Assembly: GCA_029232285.1 (NCBI GenBank)
Contig: JAOXFI010000014.1
Location: 38,258-102,257 of the forward strand
Length of the DNA stretch: 64,000 bases
Direction: 5' to 3'
DNA from: Agmasoma carcini (nom. nud.)
Lineage: Eukaryota > Microsporidia > Thelohaniidae
The position numbers and the translations under genes were made by a program. The stretch's first letter is position 1. Each line of letters begins with the position of its first letter. Below are positions 50,808-62,413 of this stretch, one piece after another. Under the pieces are notes generated by a model that saw only the letters and a list, made by a program, of their open reading frames with translations, made no database searches and was not told where the DNA came from.

Positions 50808-50904
50808 TTCTTTTTCTAGAAAAAAAAATTTCTTTCCAGAAAAAAAAAATAATTAAAAATTAATTTTGTATAAAAAGTGTTGAGAATAATATTTTTCTAG
50901 AAAA
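50808..50904. promoter_or_regulatory. Three heat-shock elements (TTCnnGAA) upstream of HSP90
   Basis: TTCTAGAA at 50814-50821, TTCCAGAA at 50834-50841 and TTCTAGAA at 50895-50902, each a complete tail-to-tail HSF half-site pair. They sit directly upstream of the HSP90 start at 50775 and mark HSF-driven regulation. Confidence 0.75.
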
Positions 50905-51303
50905 AAATAAAATAAAAATATTTTGTAAGATTATAAATTTAATTTGTTAATATGTTGAAATTGCATCAAATATGCTATGATTGGTGCTATATATAATACA
51001 CATGCATCAAAAAGATGGATCTACTCATTACATAGTTAAAAAACAACCTTTGTTAATTAGAAGGTTGCAATTTAAGATTTAATCAAATTTAACTGAAATA
51101 GAGCATTCTTTGTTTTATAAATAATTATTGTAGACGAATGAAATGTTTTTTAAATATAATTATATTTGTTTAAAATTTATGAATGTTTGTATTATAATAA
51201 TTAAGGGTTATAGTTAAAATTCTTATTTAAAAATAATTCGTATTTTATTTAATAATATTGCAATTTATAGGTTAAATTTTACATAAAAAATCTTATAAAT
51301 TTA
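50905..51303. other. Gene-free stretch
   Basis: AT-rich spacer between the HSP90 promoter and the stop codon of the FANCJ-like gene; nothing recognised. Confidence 0.5.
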
Positions 51304-53379
51304 TTAATCAATTTTGAAATTATTAAAAAGGCCATCATTTTCCTTTTTTCTTTTAGGATCGGTCTCCAAATCGTTAATAATATTAGAATTACCCAAATTT
51401 GTAGATCTACCCTCTAAAATATTCTCCTTTTCAAAGGATTGTCTATTTCGAACAAATTCGGCGTATTTAGATTTACATGAAGAAAAATCTTGATAAGTTT
51501 CGATATTTTCAGATGCCCACTTACTCAATTGTGCTTTCTTAGAATTCTCCCCATATCTGCTATCCAACAGAAAAACAGAACCCCAATCCTTCTGATGCCT
51601 TACAACTCGTCCTATAGCTTGGTTTACAGCCCGAAAAGCTTGTGTCTCATACCACATTCGTCCATTAAAAAAACCCTTCTTGTCATTATATTCTTTTTTA
51701 CATGTTATCTGAGGGTCTTTAAATGCTGGATAGGGTATACCAACAGAAATAACAGCTCTAGCCTGATTATCCTTAAAATCAATACCTTCACTCGCTTTCC
51801 CCCTAAACACACAAATAAAAATAGCCCTCTTCTTTGCTGCTATCAATCTCTTATAATCATTCACAATCTTATCAAACTCATCCATATTAGCATTTCTAGG
51901 TTCAACTATACAATTTGGTATTGTTGACTTAACTCTGTTGAGAAAAGAGTAGGAAGGAACAAACACCAAAGTTCCTCCTGAATTCTTAACACCATCAGCA
52001 ATTTCTATAATTATTTTAGATATTTGACTTAAATACTCTGAAGTCTCTGCAATGCTGTAAGTTCCACATAAATCCTTTCCTAAGTGACCTTTTTTAACAG
52101 TTGCAATAAAAACCTGCGATTTATCTAAAATATGAGGTGCTATAGCTTGATGATCAAAATTATAACTAAGTTCGTGTATAAATGATTTGAAAGGTGTTAA
52201 TGTACCAGAAAGAAGTGTAATTGAATGTACATCTTTAACAAATGGTTGAAATATCTCACCAGGATTTAATAACCAAAAATTATGGGTGTATTTATTCTTT
52301 TCTTTATGATATCTCATAAAGCAATAGGCATAGCAATCGTAGCTTTTGAAAAAGATTGCGCCTAAAACCCTTTCTATATTAGAATAGATCATATCAGATG
52401 TTGGAGAGATGTGATCTTCGATCTCTTTCTTACCTTTAATGCTATTATATGATGATTTAAAGTTTAGAAATGCTTCTTTAGTCAACCCTACGGATTCAAG
52501 TGCACTTATAACATCTTTACCCTTTTTGATCCTGGCAGAAAACTCATACGATTTGGTGTCAAAATTTTCAATCTTGTAGCATTCACGTAAAATTTTTAAA
52601 AGCTGTAGAACTTGTGCAAATAATATTCTTTCGTCCTCGGCCAATTGTAAGCCTTTTTTTATAGGCACTAGTAGTTCATTTGCTAATATATCAATTTGTT
52701 TAGAATCTAATACAAGAGAACCAGCATCACGACAACAATCTTCAACATTATGAGCTTCGTCAATAATGATTATTGAGTTATCTAGCTTTAGATTTATAGA
52801 ATCTCGTAATTTTGGGTCTATTAGATAGTTATAAGGTGAGAAAATGATCTCAGCTGAATTATGGGCGTGTTCTCTTGCTGCAAAATATGGACAACCGCCA
52901 CACTTAATTCCTATTTTCTTGAAATCTTCAATATCAAATACCAAATCTTCAGTTTTTTTTGTTAATTTTTCAACTCCTAAGAAAAACCTACATTCTCTTT
53001 TTTTTCTTAGATTAGAACACTCTTCATTGATGTCACTAGACTTTCTAGCTTTTGAATGGATACAATATTGCTGTTTAGAACCCAAGATTGTCATAGAAGG
53101 TCTATATGTAGTTTTTCTTAGCTGTTCAATGAGTTGGTCGATCTGTTTGTGGGTTCTAGAACAAATAAATATCTTTTTTTTGTTTGTAGGATTGGCCTTG
53201 TTGTATGCGCAGGCTGAGCAAATTATAGAAAGGGATTTACCTGTTCCAGTAGGGCTTTCTATTATGGCACTAGATTTAGATTGAAATGAGGAAAGTAATT
53301 TAGATATAGTGACTATTTGTGCAGGATATGGTTCATATGGTAATTCTACCGATATTCCATTGATCTGTTTAACATGCAT
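51304..53379 (-). CDS. Fe-S DEAH helicase, FANCJ/BRIP1-like
   Basis: 5'-3' DNA helicase of the XPD family. I start at 53379 (MHVKQINGI; 691 residues), after AAAATTTTACGTCCTT; an upstream in-frame ATG at 53421 is less likely. Walker A ESPTGTGKS (~41-49); DEAHNVEDCCRDAGS (~206). Four Fe-S cysteines sit in FANCJ-type contexts: YCIHSKA, EECSNL, ECRFFLGV and GCPYFAARE (C106, C121, C130, C163). IIFSPYNYLIDPKLRDS also matches FANCJ (IIFCPYNYLLD) more closely than RTEL1, XPD or Chl1. C-terminal motifs KASEGIDF and QAIGRVVRH are complete. FANCJ works with TopBP1 and ATR in fork protection, and candidates for both lie in this window. Confidence 0.75.
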   Translation of the reverse strand: MHVKQINGISVELPYEPYPAQIVTISKLLSSFQSKSSAIIESPTGTGKSLSIICSACAYNKANPTNKKKIFICSRTHKQIDQLIEQLRKTTYRPSMTILGSKQQYCIHSKARKSSDINEECSNLRKKRECRFFLGVEKLTKKTEDLVFDIEDFKKIGIKCGGCPYFAAREHAHNSAEIIFSPYNYLIDPKLRDSINLKLDNSIIIIDEAHNVEDCCRDAGSLVLDSKQIDILANELLVPIKKGLQLAEDERILFAQVLQLLKILRECYKIENFDTKSYEFSARIKKGKDVISALESVGLTKEAFLNFKSSYNSIKGKKEIEDHISPTSDMIYSNIERVLGAIFFKSYDCYAYCFMRYHKEKNKYTHNFWLLNPGEIFQPFVKDVHSITLLSGTLTPFKSFIHELSYNFDHQAIAPHILDKSQVFIATVKKGHLGKDLCGTYSIAETSEYLSQISKIIIEIADGVKNSGGTLVFVPSYSFLNRVKSTIPNCIVEPRNANMDEFDKIVNDYKRLIAAKKRAIFICVFRGKASEGIDFKDNQARAVISVGIPYPAFKDPQITCKKEYNDKKGFFNGRMWYETQAFRAVNQAIGRVVRHQKDWGSVFLLDSRYGENSKKAQLSKWASENIETYQDFSSCKSKYAEFVRNRQSFEKENILEGRSTNLGNSNIINDLETDPKRKKENDGLFNNFKID

Positions 53380-54344
53380 AAGGACGTAAAATTTTTTTTT
53401 ACTTGAGAAAAATTTATGCAAAAAATATCAAAAATGAAATTTAATAATAAAGGACAGACGAAGCGAAATAGTATTTATTAGAATCCATTCTGGTTATTTT
53501 TACGTAATCTACAAAGAAAAATTAAATTTAATAATAATTAGTTCATTTATTCAATATGCTTGCTCAAGTGAAATGTATGATAAGGCAGTAACGAAATAGT
53601 ATTTATTAGAAAACATTCTGCTTATTTTTAGGTATTCTACAAAGTAATAATCTAGAAAACCCAGATTAACAGTAAAAATTCTTAAAAATAAATGTAGAAA
53701 GGGCGGATAGTAGAAAATAATGACCATAAACCAATTTCCTAGTTTTAAAAAGGCTATCCTCAATGGTATTTCTTTATCACATGTTACAACTTAAAGTTCT
53801 AAGCTTATCACAAAGCAAGTAAATATTAATTAAATTTGATTTTCTTGTAAAAAAGGCTTTAAAGTTTTGATCAACATTGCTCTAAGTTTTGAATATATTT
53901 ATTGTATGCTAAAATTATCAGATTTTTTATTTAAATATAATAACAGTAAAAAAGTAAATATAAACATTACAATGCATACACAATCTTAAATTATATCTAT
54001 AAAAGTATAAAACTCAATATAATTTGTTTATAAGTATATATAAATTCTTATCTTAGTCGTATTCAATAGTTTTGATCACATGATAAACTAAAGTATATTT
54101 ATTATATCTAATAATAGGATACGTCATATTTGATCACAAGCATATATAAGCTCTAATACCATCATATATTAAAAAAATAATATAACAACATCAATATATA
54201 CATTAATAGTCCAAAATAAGTCTTATATTAAAAATTTCAACACAATTAATAACCTATACTCGTACCATAATAAGAAAAAACAATTTTATATATTTAAAAA
54301 ATAAAAAAAATTTAAAAAAATCAAAATAAATTTAGTAGCAACTT
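53380..54344. other. Gene-free stretch with a 128-bp-spaced direct repeat
   Basis: GAAATAGTATTTATTAGAA plus ~30 following bases occurs at 53465 and again at 53593. The rest is AT-rich without features. Confidence 0.7.
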
Positions 54345-54881
<537 letters not shown>

Positions 54882-55034
54882 TCAAAAAATTCTGTAATAA
54901 TTAATTGGACGAATAATAATTTAAATATGAAAAAAGGAATAGAAATGATGGATTTTTATGTTTGTTATTAAAATATCAAATAATGTGGATTTAGTTTAAC
55001 TTATCACTGATAAACTTTTATTATGAATAATTGA

Positions 55035-55142
55035 TTGCTGATATTGACTAACTGACTAACTAATTAACTAATCTGACTAACTAATTAACTAATCTGACTA
55101 ACTAATTAACTAATCTGACTAACTAATTAACTAATCTGACTA
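55035..55142. repeat. CTGACTAACTAATTAACTAAT 21-bp repeat
   Basis: About five copies of a 21-bp unit between the divergent starts of ubiquitin-S27a and the gene at 55265. Confidence 0.95.
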
Positions 55143-55264
55143 AAATAATATTATTATATATTATATTATTATATTCTTCATATATAATAGAAATAACATA
55201 AGTAATCTCCAAAAATATTATATTTTCATATTGAATTATATTTTTTTGTAAAAAATTTATCTCC

Positions 55265-56539
55265 ATGGACAGAATCAATAAATTTTTGGATGCTCGTCCA
55301 GAAAAGAATACGAAGACATTGCGATATAAAGGAAAAACATTTAAAATAGACAAAGATGATCTTAGAAGAGTAAAAGAATACAAAAGAAGTGCTTGTTTAG
55401 ATCCAAATTATAACCACAACGTAAAGCGCAAAGTAAATTACGAGCTTAAGCCACTAACACCCAAAGAGAAGAAAGATCTTAGTGATATATTTATAGCTCA
55501 TCTTAAAGAAAAGTTTGCTAATGAAAACGATAGAAAGCAGAATTTTGAGGAGGAGATTGAAACTTTAGATATATTTGATGATAGGCTTGAAGATTTAATT
55601 AATTATGATCAAGAATGGTTATATTCAATAAAGGAGAGCTATGATAAGGAAATTGGTATGCTTGAATTTACTAAAGAAGATCTACAGGAGGAATTGAGAC
55701 GGGTGTACCTCAAGCAAATGAAGCCAAAAGTTAGAGAATATAAAATCAGTGATGTTTTACCTAAAAAACTTGAAAATGATGAAGATGTTGAAATTTCAAA
55801 GATTTGGAATAAGAAATATTGTCTTGGATATAGATTTATTAATATTGATAATAATAGAATACAAATTTATGATAGAAAGAACATAATTTGTTTGTTTGAA
55901 CATAAATTTGAGGATGAATTTATAGTTTTTCAGTCAATTGATAAAATATTTGTGAATTGTAAGTCTAATTTATATGAAATCAATTCCAAATTTGAAATAT
56001 CAAAGCTTAGTATTGAAGGAAATGTGCTTGATTTGAAATATCATAATGATTTATTGTATTTATTGTTTAAGAATAAGATTCAAGTACATGATAAAGATTA
56101 TGAATTAATTAAAGAAGAAAAGTTAAGTAATGGATCAAAGATTCAAGTATATGATGATGCATACGTTGTTGGTGGTACTAATGGTTTCCAGATGAAGGAT
56201 TATTCAGTTAAGAACTTAGGAAATATAATTTCATTTGATATTGTTGATAATTATCTTTTTGGTCTTAATTTTCAGCAAAAGTTTTTTGTCTGTAAGATGG
56301 AAGATAAAAATGTAGTAAATATGTTTTCATTTACGAGTGAAGCACTTAGCATTAGGGTGCATCCAAAGACTAAGCATGTAGTTCATAGATGTAGTAGTTC
56401 TATTAATATTTATGAGTTTAAAGATGAAAAATTACATTTTATCAAATCATTTGATGGAAGATATTCGGATGTGTATTGGCATGAAGATATGCCGTGGTTA
56501 TATGGAAATATAAATGATCAAACTGTTCTTATTTCTTAA
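55265..56539 (+). CDS. Beta-propeller protein with charged N-terminal region
   Basis: 424 residues. The first ~180 are charged and helical (RRVKEYKRSACLD ... EWLYSIKESYDKEI ... VYLKQMKPKVREY). The remainder is a series of ~40-residue beta blocks without clear WD dipeptides (GYRFINIDNNRIQIYDRKN, VFQSIDKIFVNCKSNLYEIN, VLDLKYHNDLLYLLFKNKIQVHDK, ALSIRVHPKTKHVVHRCSSSINIYEF), consistent with a WD40-like propeller. A basic helix plus propeller is common in ribosome-biogenesis factors, but I cannot assign a family. The start follows AAAAAATTTATCTCC. Confidence 0.65.
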   Translation: MDRINKFLDARPEKNTKTLRYKGKTFKIDKDDLRRVKEYKRSACLDPNYNHNVKRKVNYELKPLTPKEKKDLSDIFIAHLKEKFANENDRKQNFEEEIETLDIFDDRLEDLINYDQEWLYSIKESYDKEIGMLEFTKEDLQEELRRVYLKQMKPKVREYKISDVLPKKLENDEDVEISKIWNKKYCLGYRFINIDNNRIQIYDRKNIICLFEHKFEDEFIVFQSIDKIFVNCKSNLYEINSKFEISKLSIEGNVLDLKYHNDLLYLLFKNKIQVHDKDYELIKEEKLSNGSKIQVYDDAYVVGGTNGFQMKDYSVKNLGNIISFDIVDNYLFGLNFQQKFFVCKMEDKNVVNMFSFTSEALSIRVHPKTKHVVHRCSSSINIYEFKDEKLHFIKSFDGRYSDVYWHEDMPWLYGNINDQTVLIS

Positions 56540-57145
56540 AATAAATTGATATTTATAATATTTATTTTTTATTAGAAGAAAGTATTTATAGAACGAAGGA
56601 TAATGATTATTATTAAAGATTTTATTATTTATATTAGTAAGGTGGTACTTACATGAAATAATGTTGTATCAAGGCAACCCAAATGATACAAAACCAAAGA
56701 GGTTATTTTTATATAATTTTTAAAAATAATATAGTTTCTCTATCCAATTTTAAACAATTCATACCTAAGTGTAAATTTATTTATTGGTATAAAAGTATAC
56801 AGATAGGTAGAAATAATATAAAAAAATATTAAATTTTATTTATTGGTTGATATAAAAAGTTTGAAATTTGATAGATAAACCATATAAATTTATTCGTCGT
56901 GATAAGTAACACATATTTTTACAAAATAAATCATTTAAATCAATATACAAATATTTTTGATAAAATATGATTAATCATAGCTTTGATTATTTCGTCTTAA
57001 ATAAATATGATTTAAACCCCTGTGACTTATGACTCGATAATCATATGACAGGATATAATTACAACCTATTAAATTATACTATTACCCTTATAATCAGTCT
57101 AACCTATAAATAAAAAATTTTTTAAATCCAAATATAAAATTTTCC
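56540..57145. other. Gene-free stretch
   Basis: AT-rich spacer between two co-oriented genes; nothing recognised except the AAAATTTTCC start signal of the next gene at its right edge. Confidence 0.5.
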
Positions 57146-57574
57146 ATGGCTCAAAGAGAATTAACTGTTAAAGAATTATCATACTACAATTCATTTAAAA
57201 AGCTTGGATTAGAACCTATGGATATAGATTTGCTCACTTTACAATCACCAAGTGCATTGGCAAGGGTTGATAAACCTGTAGCCTTTAGAATATCCAACTC
57301 TGAGGATTTTATAGTATTTGGTACACCTTCACTTGTAAACACCAATAATGAGATGTTTGAGAGATTGAAGGAAAAGCTTAAAGATGTTAAATTGGATGAT
57401 GAAGTTAAGGAAGAGGCTGAGGCAATAGAACCGGTGATTGAAGAAGAATTTGATGAGAATGATGTTAAATTATTGGTTAAAGAGATGAATATTTCAGAGG
57501 AGCAGGCTAAAGAAGAACTTAAGAAGGCTGGCAATGATGTTGTGTCTGCTATGGTCAATTTAAATAAGAAATAA
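57146..57574 (+). CDS. EGD2: Nascent polypeptide-associated complex subunit alpha (NAC alpha)
   Basis: Ribosome-bound chaperone subunit. 142 residues. A reduced NAC domain lies at ~20-75 (LARVDKPVAFRISNSEDFIVFGTPSLV, matching the x-IVFGEAK-I string). An acidic linker follows, and a C-terminal UBA domain spans ~104-140 (DENDVKLLVKEMNISEEQAKEELKKAGNDVVSAMVNL), the hallmark that separates alpha from beta. Slightly shorter than yeast Egd2 (174). The ATG is immediately preceded by AAAATTTTCC. Confidence 0.88.
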   Translation: MAQRELTVKELSYYNSFKKLGLEPMDIDLLTLQSPSALARVDKPVAFRISNSEDFIVFGTPSLVNTNNEMFERLKEKLKDVKLDDEVKEEAEAIEPVIEEEFDENDVKLLVKEMNISEEQAKEELKKAGNDVVSAMVNLNKK

Positions 57575-57671
57575 AAACATATTTTTTTAAATGTTAAATA
57601 TTTGACTTATGAGAATAAATCATTATTTTGTTAGAATTTAATGATTTTAAATATTTATTTATGTTTAATAA

Positions 57672-57870
57672 TAGAAATAAAATGCATGTGATTTATAGTA
57701 ATAAAGGAAATTGTGTAATATTTGTTGATTAATATTTTAATTATAAATAAAACACATGTAATATATAAATAAAGGAAATTGTGCAATATTTGTTGATTAA
57801 TATTTTAATTATAGAAATAAAATACATGTGATGTACAATAATAAAGGAATTGTGTAATATTTGTTGATTT
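57672..57870. repeat. 70-bp tandem repeat, three copies
   Basis: Unit TAGAAATAAAAT(G/A)CATGTGAT ... ATAAAGGAAATTGTG(T/C)AATATTTGTTGATTAATATTTTAAT starts at 57672, 57742 and 57812. Confidence 0.9.
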
Positions 57871-58149
57871 ATTATTCTTAATAATGCTACGCGGCAAATT
57901 CAGATTTATTTGTGATGGAGAGTGTAAATGTTGAAAATAATATATAATTGAATTAATTGGTCATCCCAAGAATGTTGATTGACTTAAATCCGTTATAAAA
58001 GATTTTTGTATCATCCTCAATTCCCTTTAGCAAAAAAAATAAAATTGCAATTCTTGATCATATAAATCAGAGCTCACTATGACAATAAAAACATTAATTC
58101 ATTTTCTTCTTTGAATAAAATTTCTATTAGATGATAAAATATACCTTTT

Positions 58150-58460
58150 AATATATTTTCTTATTAAATTATATTTTGCTTGTGTCCAAAGACTCTCAAT
58201 TGAGTGAGTTTAAACCGTTGAATCAGAAGAATATACTAAAATGATCTACGGTGAAGTGTTCATAACGATCATTAAATAACTCCAAAGCAACATCATAAAC
58301 TTTACATTGATCAATCATGATAATTAAATGATTATTTGTTGATTTGTTTCTGTTCTCAACCACCCTCATAAAACATTTGCATGTCCCTTTTCAATGCCAA
58401 TCATAACCCAATAACTTATTTTAACTATCTCCTGTTATATTTTCTCTTGATAAATAATCT
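58150..58460 (-). pseudogene. Merlin transposase catalytic-region remnant
   Basis: The minus strand gives KGTCKCFMRVVENRNKSTNNHLIIM, then DQCKVYDVALELFNDRYEHFTVDHF and ESLDT. These correspond to ERG-x-GKCF-x-x-V-x-x-R-x-x-x-TLLPII, SDCW-x-AY and H-x-TVNHS ... IESLW of ISXO2/Merlin transposases. Stops interrupt it. Confidence 0.65.
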
Positions 58461-58593
58461 TTATTTAAATTAACAATTTTTTGTTTGTTAAGAGAATATG
58501 TATCATGTTATCTCTTTCTATATTTAAATTGTGATAATATGTATTGTTCATAGTATCAAAACATATTTAATATATAATTTTCTAGATTTATTC

Positions 58594-58646
<53 letters not shown>

Positions 58647-58702
58647 CAGTTAGTTAGTCAGTTAGTCAGTTAGTCAGTTAGTCAGTTAGTTAGTTAGTTA
58701 GT
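58594..58702. repeat. (TTAG)n / TCAG microsatellite
   Basis: Nearly pure TTAG run with several TCAG substitutions in its second half. Confidence 0.95.
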
Positions 58703-58719
58703 ACAACCGCTATATTTTT

Positions 58720-59400
58720 AACTTCTATATGCGAATTATCATTTATTAATACCGTAAATTCTTCATAATTTAAACATTGCTCTATATTGGATTAAGAATT
58801 TAATTCTATTGTGCTATCATTAAGCTGTATATATAAAAAATCTTCACTCATTGAATAATTTAAGATTCCATAGAAGGTAAAAATCAACTCTGGCATAACA
58901 ATAATCTTTTTCGAAGGTTAAAACATCTAACTTTAATAAAATAATGATATAAAATTTTAATAGGGCGTGATCCTTTTTGTAAATCTTTAGTAAAATTAAC
59001 TGTTCTTGTGGGTTTTAAAGCACTTCATTACACAATCAGCAATATCATAAATCTTATTAGTTAATTTTTAGTGTAATTAGCATTCAATAAACAAGTATTT
59101 GTAAGTTTTATTTTTTAAAGATTTATAACGATAAAGCTTTGTTGCAACAGAATCTTCGATATGATTCAATTCTTTAATCATAAGAGAAATTGTGAGATTT
59201 AAGAGAGGCAATAGAACCTTGACAGACTGGCATCAGCTCGGCTATTCCTAAAATTCATTATTATATTGAGTGTATTAAAAATAGATTGCTCTATCCACTT
59301 TATAAGATATAGTTTCTTTATTGTTGGTTTTAAATGGCTCAGTATCATCAAGTGTTGAAAAAAAAATTAATAAAATTCTTATATTTTGATTTAAATAAAT
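58720..59400 (-). pseudogene. Broken coding-like sequence of unknown family
   Basis: The minus-strand translation has coding-like stretches separated by stops, e.g. LMIKELNHIEDSVATKLYRY, KIYDIADCVMKCFKTHKN and MPELIFTFYGILNYSMSEDF. They do not match the transposase families seen elsewhere here. Possibly a decayed cellular gene or another element class. Confidence 0.3.
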
Positions 59401-59649
59401 CAACACCATATCAAGTGGTTTGAGACGAGATGTTGTGTTTGAATGTAAGAAATAAAAATTAACAAATTAAAATACCAATTTTGCGTTGTTCTTTTTCATA
59501 TATGAATCAAATATATCTCGCGTTAGCCAATATGATTTATTTGCTTTATAAGCGATATCAAACACTGCTAAATTTAAAAAATTAAAACACAATGGAGACT
59601 TTGATTTGGCAATTATAAGGCATAAGGAATTAAAATGTCATAATATAAG

Positions 59650-60212
59650 TTAACAGGATTTAATCATATTTTATATTTGTGACCATTTTAAATCTTTAAT
59701 TCGTGCCTTAACTTTGGCCCATTAAGACTTAATATTTTGAGTATGAACTAAAGTATCAAGATTAAAAAAATTTAAAATATGATTAACTTTTCCATGAATA
59801 GAATATTGAACATCGGCGAATACTACGTGGATAATTGGTAATAGAGAAGATGCGCTTCTATCATAAACATTCTATATATACTTTTAAAGAGTTTGATGAA
59901 ATATTAGCAATACCAAAAACTGAAATATTAGTGTTTTGACATCTTCCTTTCGTTTATGATTAAATTTTGTTATATCAACCTAACATATAATATTTTGACC
60001 TACCAACAGGGTTAACTTAAATATAATTCATTTCCATATAATTATAACAACTTTATACATTGTTATATCATTTAACTATAAATTTATATTTCTCAAATTA
60101 AGGTTCAAATCACAAAAAAAAATTTTGAACTGAAATATTTTTGTAGGAGAGAAATGATATATTCATACAGCTACATACTCTCTTATCAATATTTTGTATA
60201 TATTTAACTATA

Positions 60213-60291
<79 letters not shown>

Positions 60292-60380
60292 TCAGAACAT
60301 CTATAATGTCTTTCCAAAACACCAATCTCGTGCAATACTTGTATCAGATGATCTATATCATATAAAAATAGATCAACATC
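59650..60380 (-). pseudogene. Merlin relic, copy B of the family at 42.7 kb
   Basis: The inverted orientation gives VFGIANISSNSLKVYIEC, SSLLPII, GKVNHILNFFNLDTLVHTQNIKS and KVKARIKDLKW, collinear with copy A (STLLPII ... TVNHTLNFVNPETLVRTQNIKSYW). Upstream words GAGATTGGTGTTTTGG and ATGAATATATCATTTCTC are shared. A (TAAC)n array sits inside this copy and not in copy A. Confidence 0.7.
60208..60290. repeat. (TAAC)n microsatellite inside Merlin copy B
   Basis: About 20 perfect TAAC units, occupying the place of an ordinary ~25-bp sequence of copy A. Confidence 0.95.
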
Positions 60381-61845
60381 ATTTATAAAATAATTACTTA
60401 TATTAATAAAAAATTATTGTTATGATCTAATGTTTTTAATACAGAAATTATATTTTTGGGTTTCGAAGTTGGTGTTTTTCTAAAGTTAATAAAGATTCAA
60501 TTTGATTGTTTTTGTTATAAATTGTTGATAACTTTTTGAATGTGTTACCACAAATTTTATTTTTGTGTAAATAACATAAAATATTTAATTTTTATAAAAC
60601 GAGCTTGTGACTCTGTTATCCATGTTTTTTATAATTTATGGTAACTAAGATTATTTGTTCTTGCATCTATTGCGATTTCGACACGTTTCTTGTATTCAAT
60701 TTGTTACTTTTATTTGTTATTTATGGGAAAATTGTGAATGAGGTTGTAAAAAATAAATAATTTTAAAAAGAGTATATCTGTGTTGATACATCATCATATT
60801 ATATTTGTAAAACAATCTATTGTTCATAAATGTAGAATCATGTGTTATAATGAAAAACCCATAAGTTGATATGAAAAATTCACATTTTTATGGTCAGTAT
60901 AAAATCAATCACTACTGTATTATAATATTGTATTTTTTGAAAAATCTCTTATGATGGACATGAGCCTGTTGATTTATCGATGACCATAATTATTGGGTTT
61001 TAATACTATAATCAATATTATATTGACCACAATTATTGATAAATATTATTTTTTGATAATATAATCAATATTATATTATCAAAAAATATTGAAAAGGCTA
61101 AAACACATGGCAAGACTATAAAAATACAATTTTTTCATCACCAGAATAGATTCAATAACTCTATTATGATCACAAATGTTTGTTTAGATATTTACTAAAA
61201 TGCTGACACCAAACAGAAAATCTAATTTATAATTATTGGACCATTATTTGATTTGATAACTGCTTAACACATATAAATCAACTTTTTAAAAGATTTTCTG
61301 GCATTATATATAATATAATCAATGTTTCATTAATTGTTTTATTTATTCAGTTGATCCAATTATTTTCATATAACTTTTCATGCAACTATATTATAATTAT
61401 CATCCATAATCATTACATTTATCGTTGTTTTGTCTCAAGTTAAATATAAGCGTTTTCTATCTAATTTCAAAATTTTTAAAAAAACTAAAAAATTATTCAA
61501 TAATTTTTATTGCTATGAATATATGGGAAAAATAAAATAAAATTTATATTTGTAGTTTGATATGTAAAATTTGTAGTTTGATATGTAAGATTTCCACATA
61601 TATATGTAAAAATGTTATTAGATGGATAAACCTTATAATTTATTTAATAGTTATTGAAATTTCATCTTAATTTTATTATTTTTTCAATATTTAATAAATT
61701 CTGTTACTATCCCATATCATGTTAGTTAATATTAAATATTAAAATATAAAATAATATTTTGTAATATTTCATGAACAATAAAATTTTTGTAAAATATTTA
61801 TATTAATAAATAATATATGACTTATTATGAACAAGTTGTTAATAA
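60381..61845. other. Gene-free AT-rich stretch
   Basis: No ORF, RNA gene or transposase motif recognised. A few short palindromes such as ATAATCAATATTATATTGA near 61010-61080 occur. Confidence 0.5.
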
Positions 61846-61849
61846 TAAG

Positions 61850-61965
61850 TTATAATAATCATATATTATAGTTATAATAATCATATATTAGTTATAATAA
61901 TCATATATTATAGTTATATAATCATATATTAGTTATACAATCATATATTATTTATACAATTATTA
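61850..61965. repeat. TTATA(A)TAATCATATATTA repeat
   Basis: Six or so copies of a 16-20-bp unit (AGTTATAATAATCATATATT) upstream of the small gene at 61994. Confidence 0.85.
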
Positions 61966-61993
61966 ATTATTTAATTTTTTTTTAATTTTAGAC

Positions 61994-62233
61994 ATGCTTT
62001 TTTTTATTAATACTTTAGCACATAACAATCATTCAAATACTTCTATAATGAGAAGTCGTAATAATAATAATAATGAAAATACTAATATTACTAAAATTGT
62101 TAAAATTTCTATGCCTGAAACCGTTTTTACAAACAATTCTTTATGTGGAAATCAATTTAAGCTTTCATTTTATATCACTTTGGTATGTTTTGTAATAATT
62201 TTGATTATAATTGCTTATTTTCTATCTAAATAA
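61994..62233 (+). CDS. Small tail-anchored membrane protein
   Basis: 79 residues with one hydrophobic segment at the extreme C-terminus (~58-77, FYITLVCFVIILIIIAYFL) and an Asn-rich N-terminus. The ATG follows AATTTTTTTTTAATTTTAGAC; an internal Met19 is an alternative start. Size and topology would allow a Sec61 beta-type or SNARE-like role, but no signature residues are seen. Flanked by repeats on both sides. Confidence 0.45.
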   Translation: MLFFINTLAHNNHSNTSIMRSRNNNNNENTNITKIVKISMPETVFTNNSLCGNQFKLSFYITLVCFVIILIIIAYFLSK

Positions 62234-62413
62234 ATTTTACTTTAATTTTATATATCTAATTGCAACTTTTCATATCAACTTTCAATTTTTTTTAATTTTT
62301 ATTTGTAGATTGATATGAAAATGTTTCATTTATATATTGAATACTTTGCAATTTGATGGAAATAAGAAATTCTATAAAAGGAATTAATCCAATATATTTT
62401 TTTAAGTGTATAC

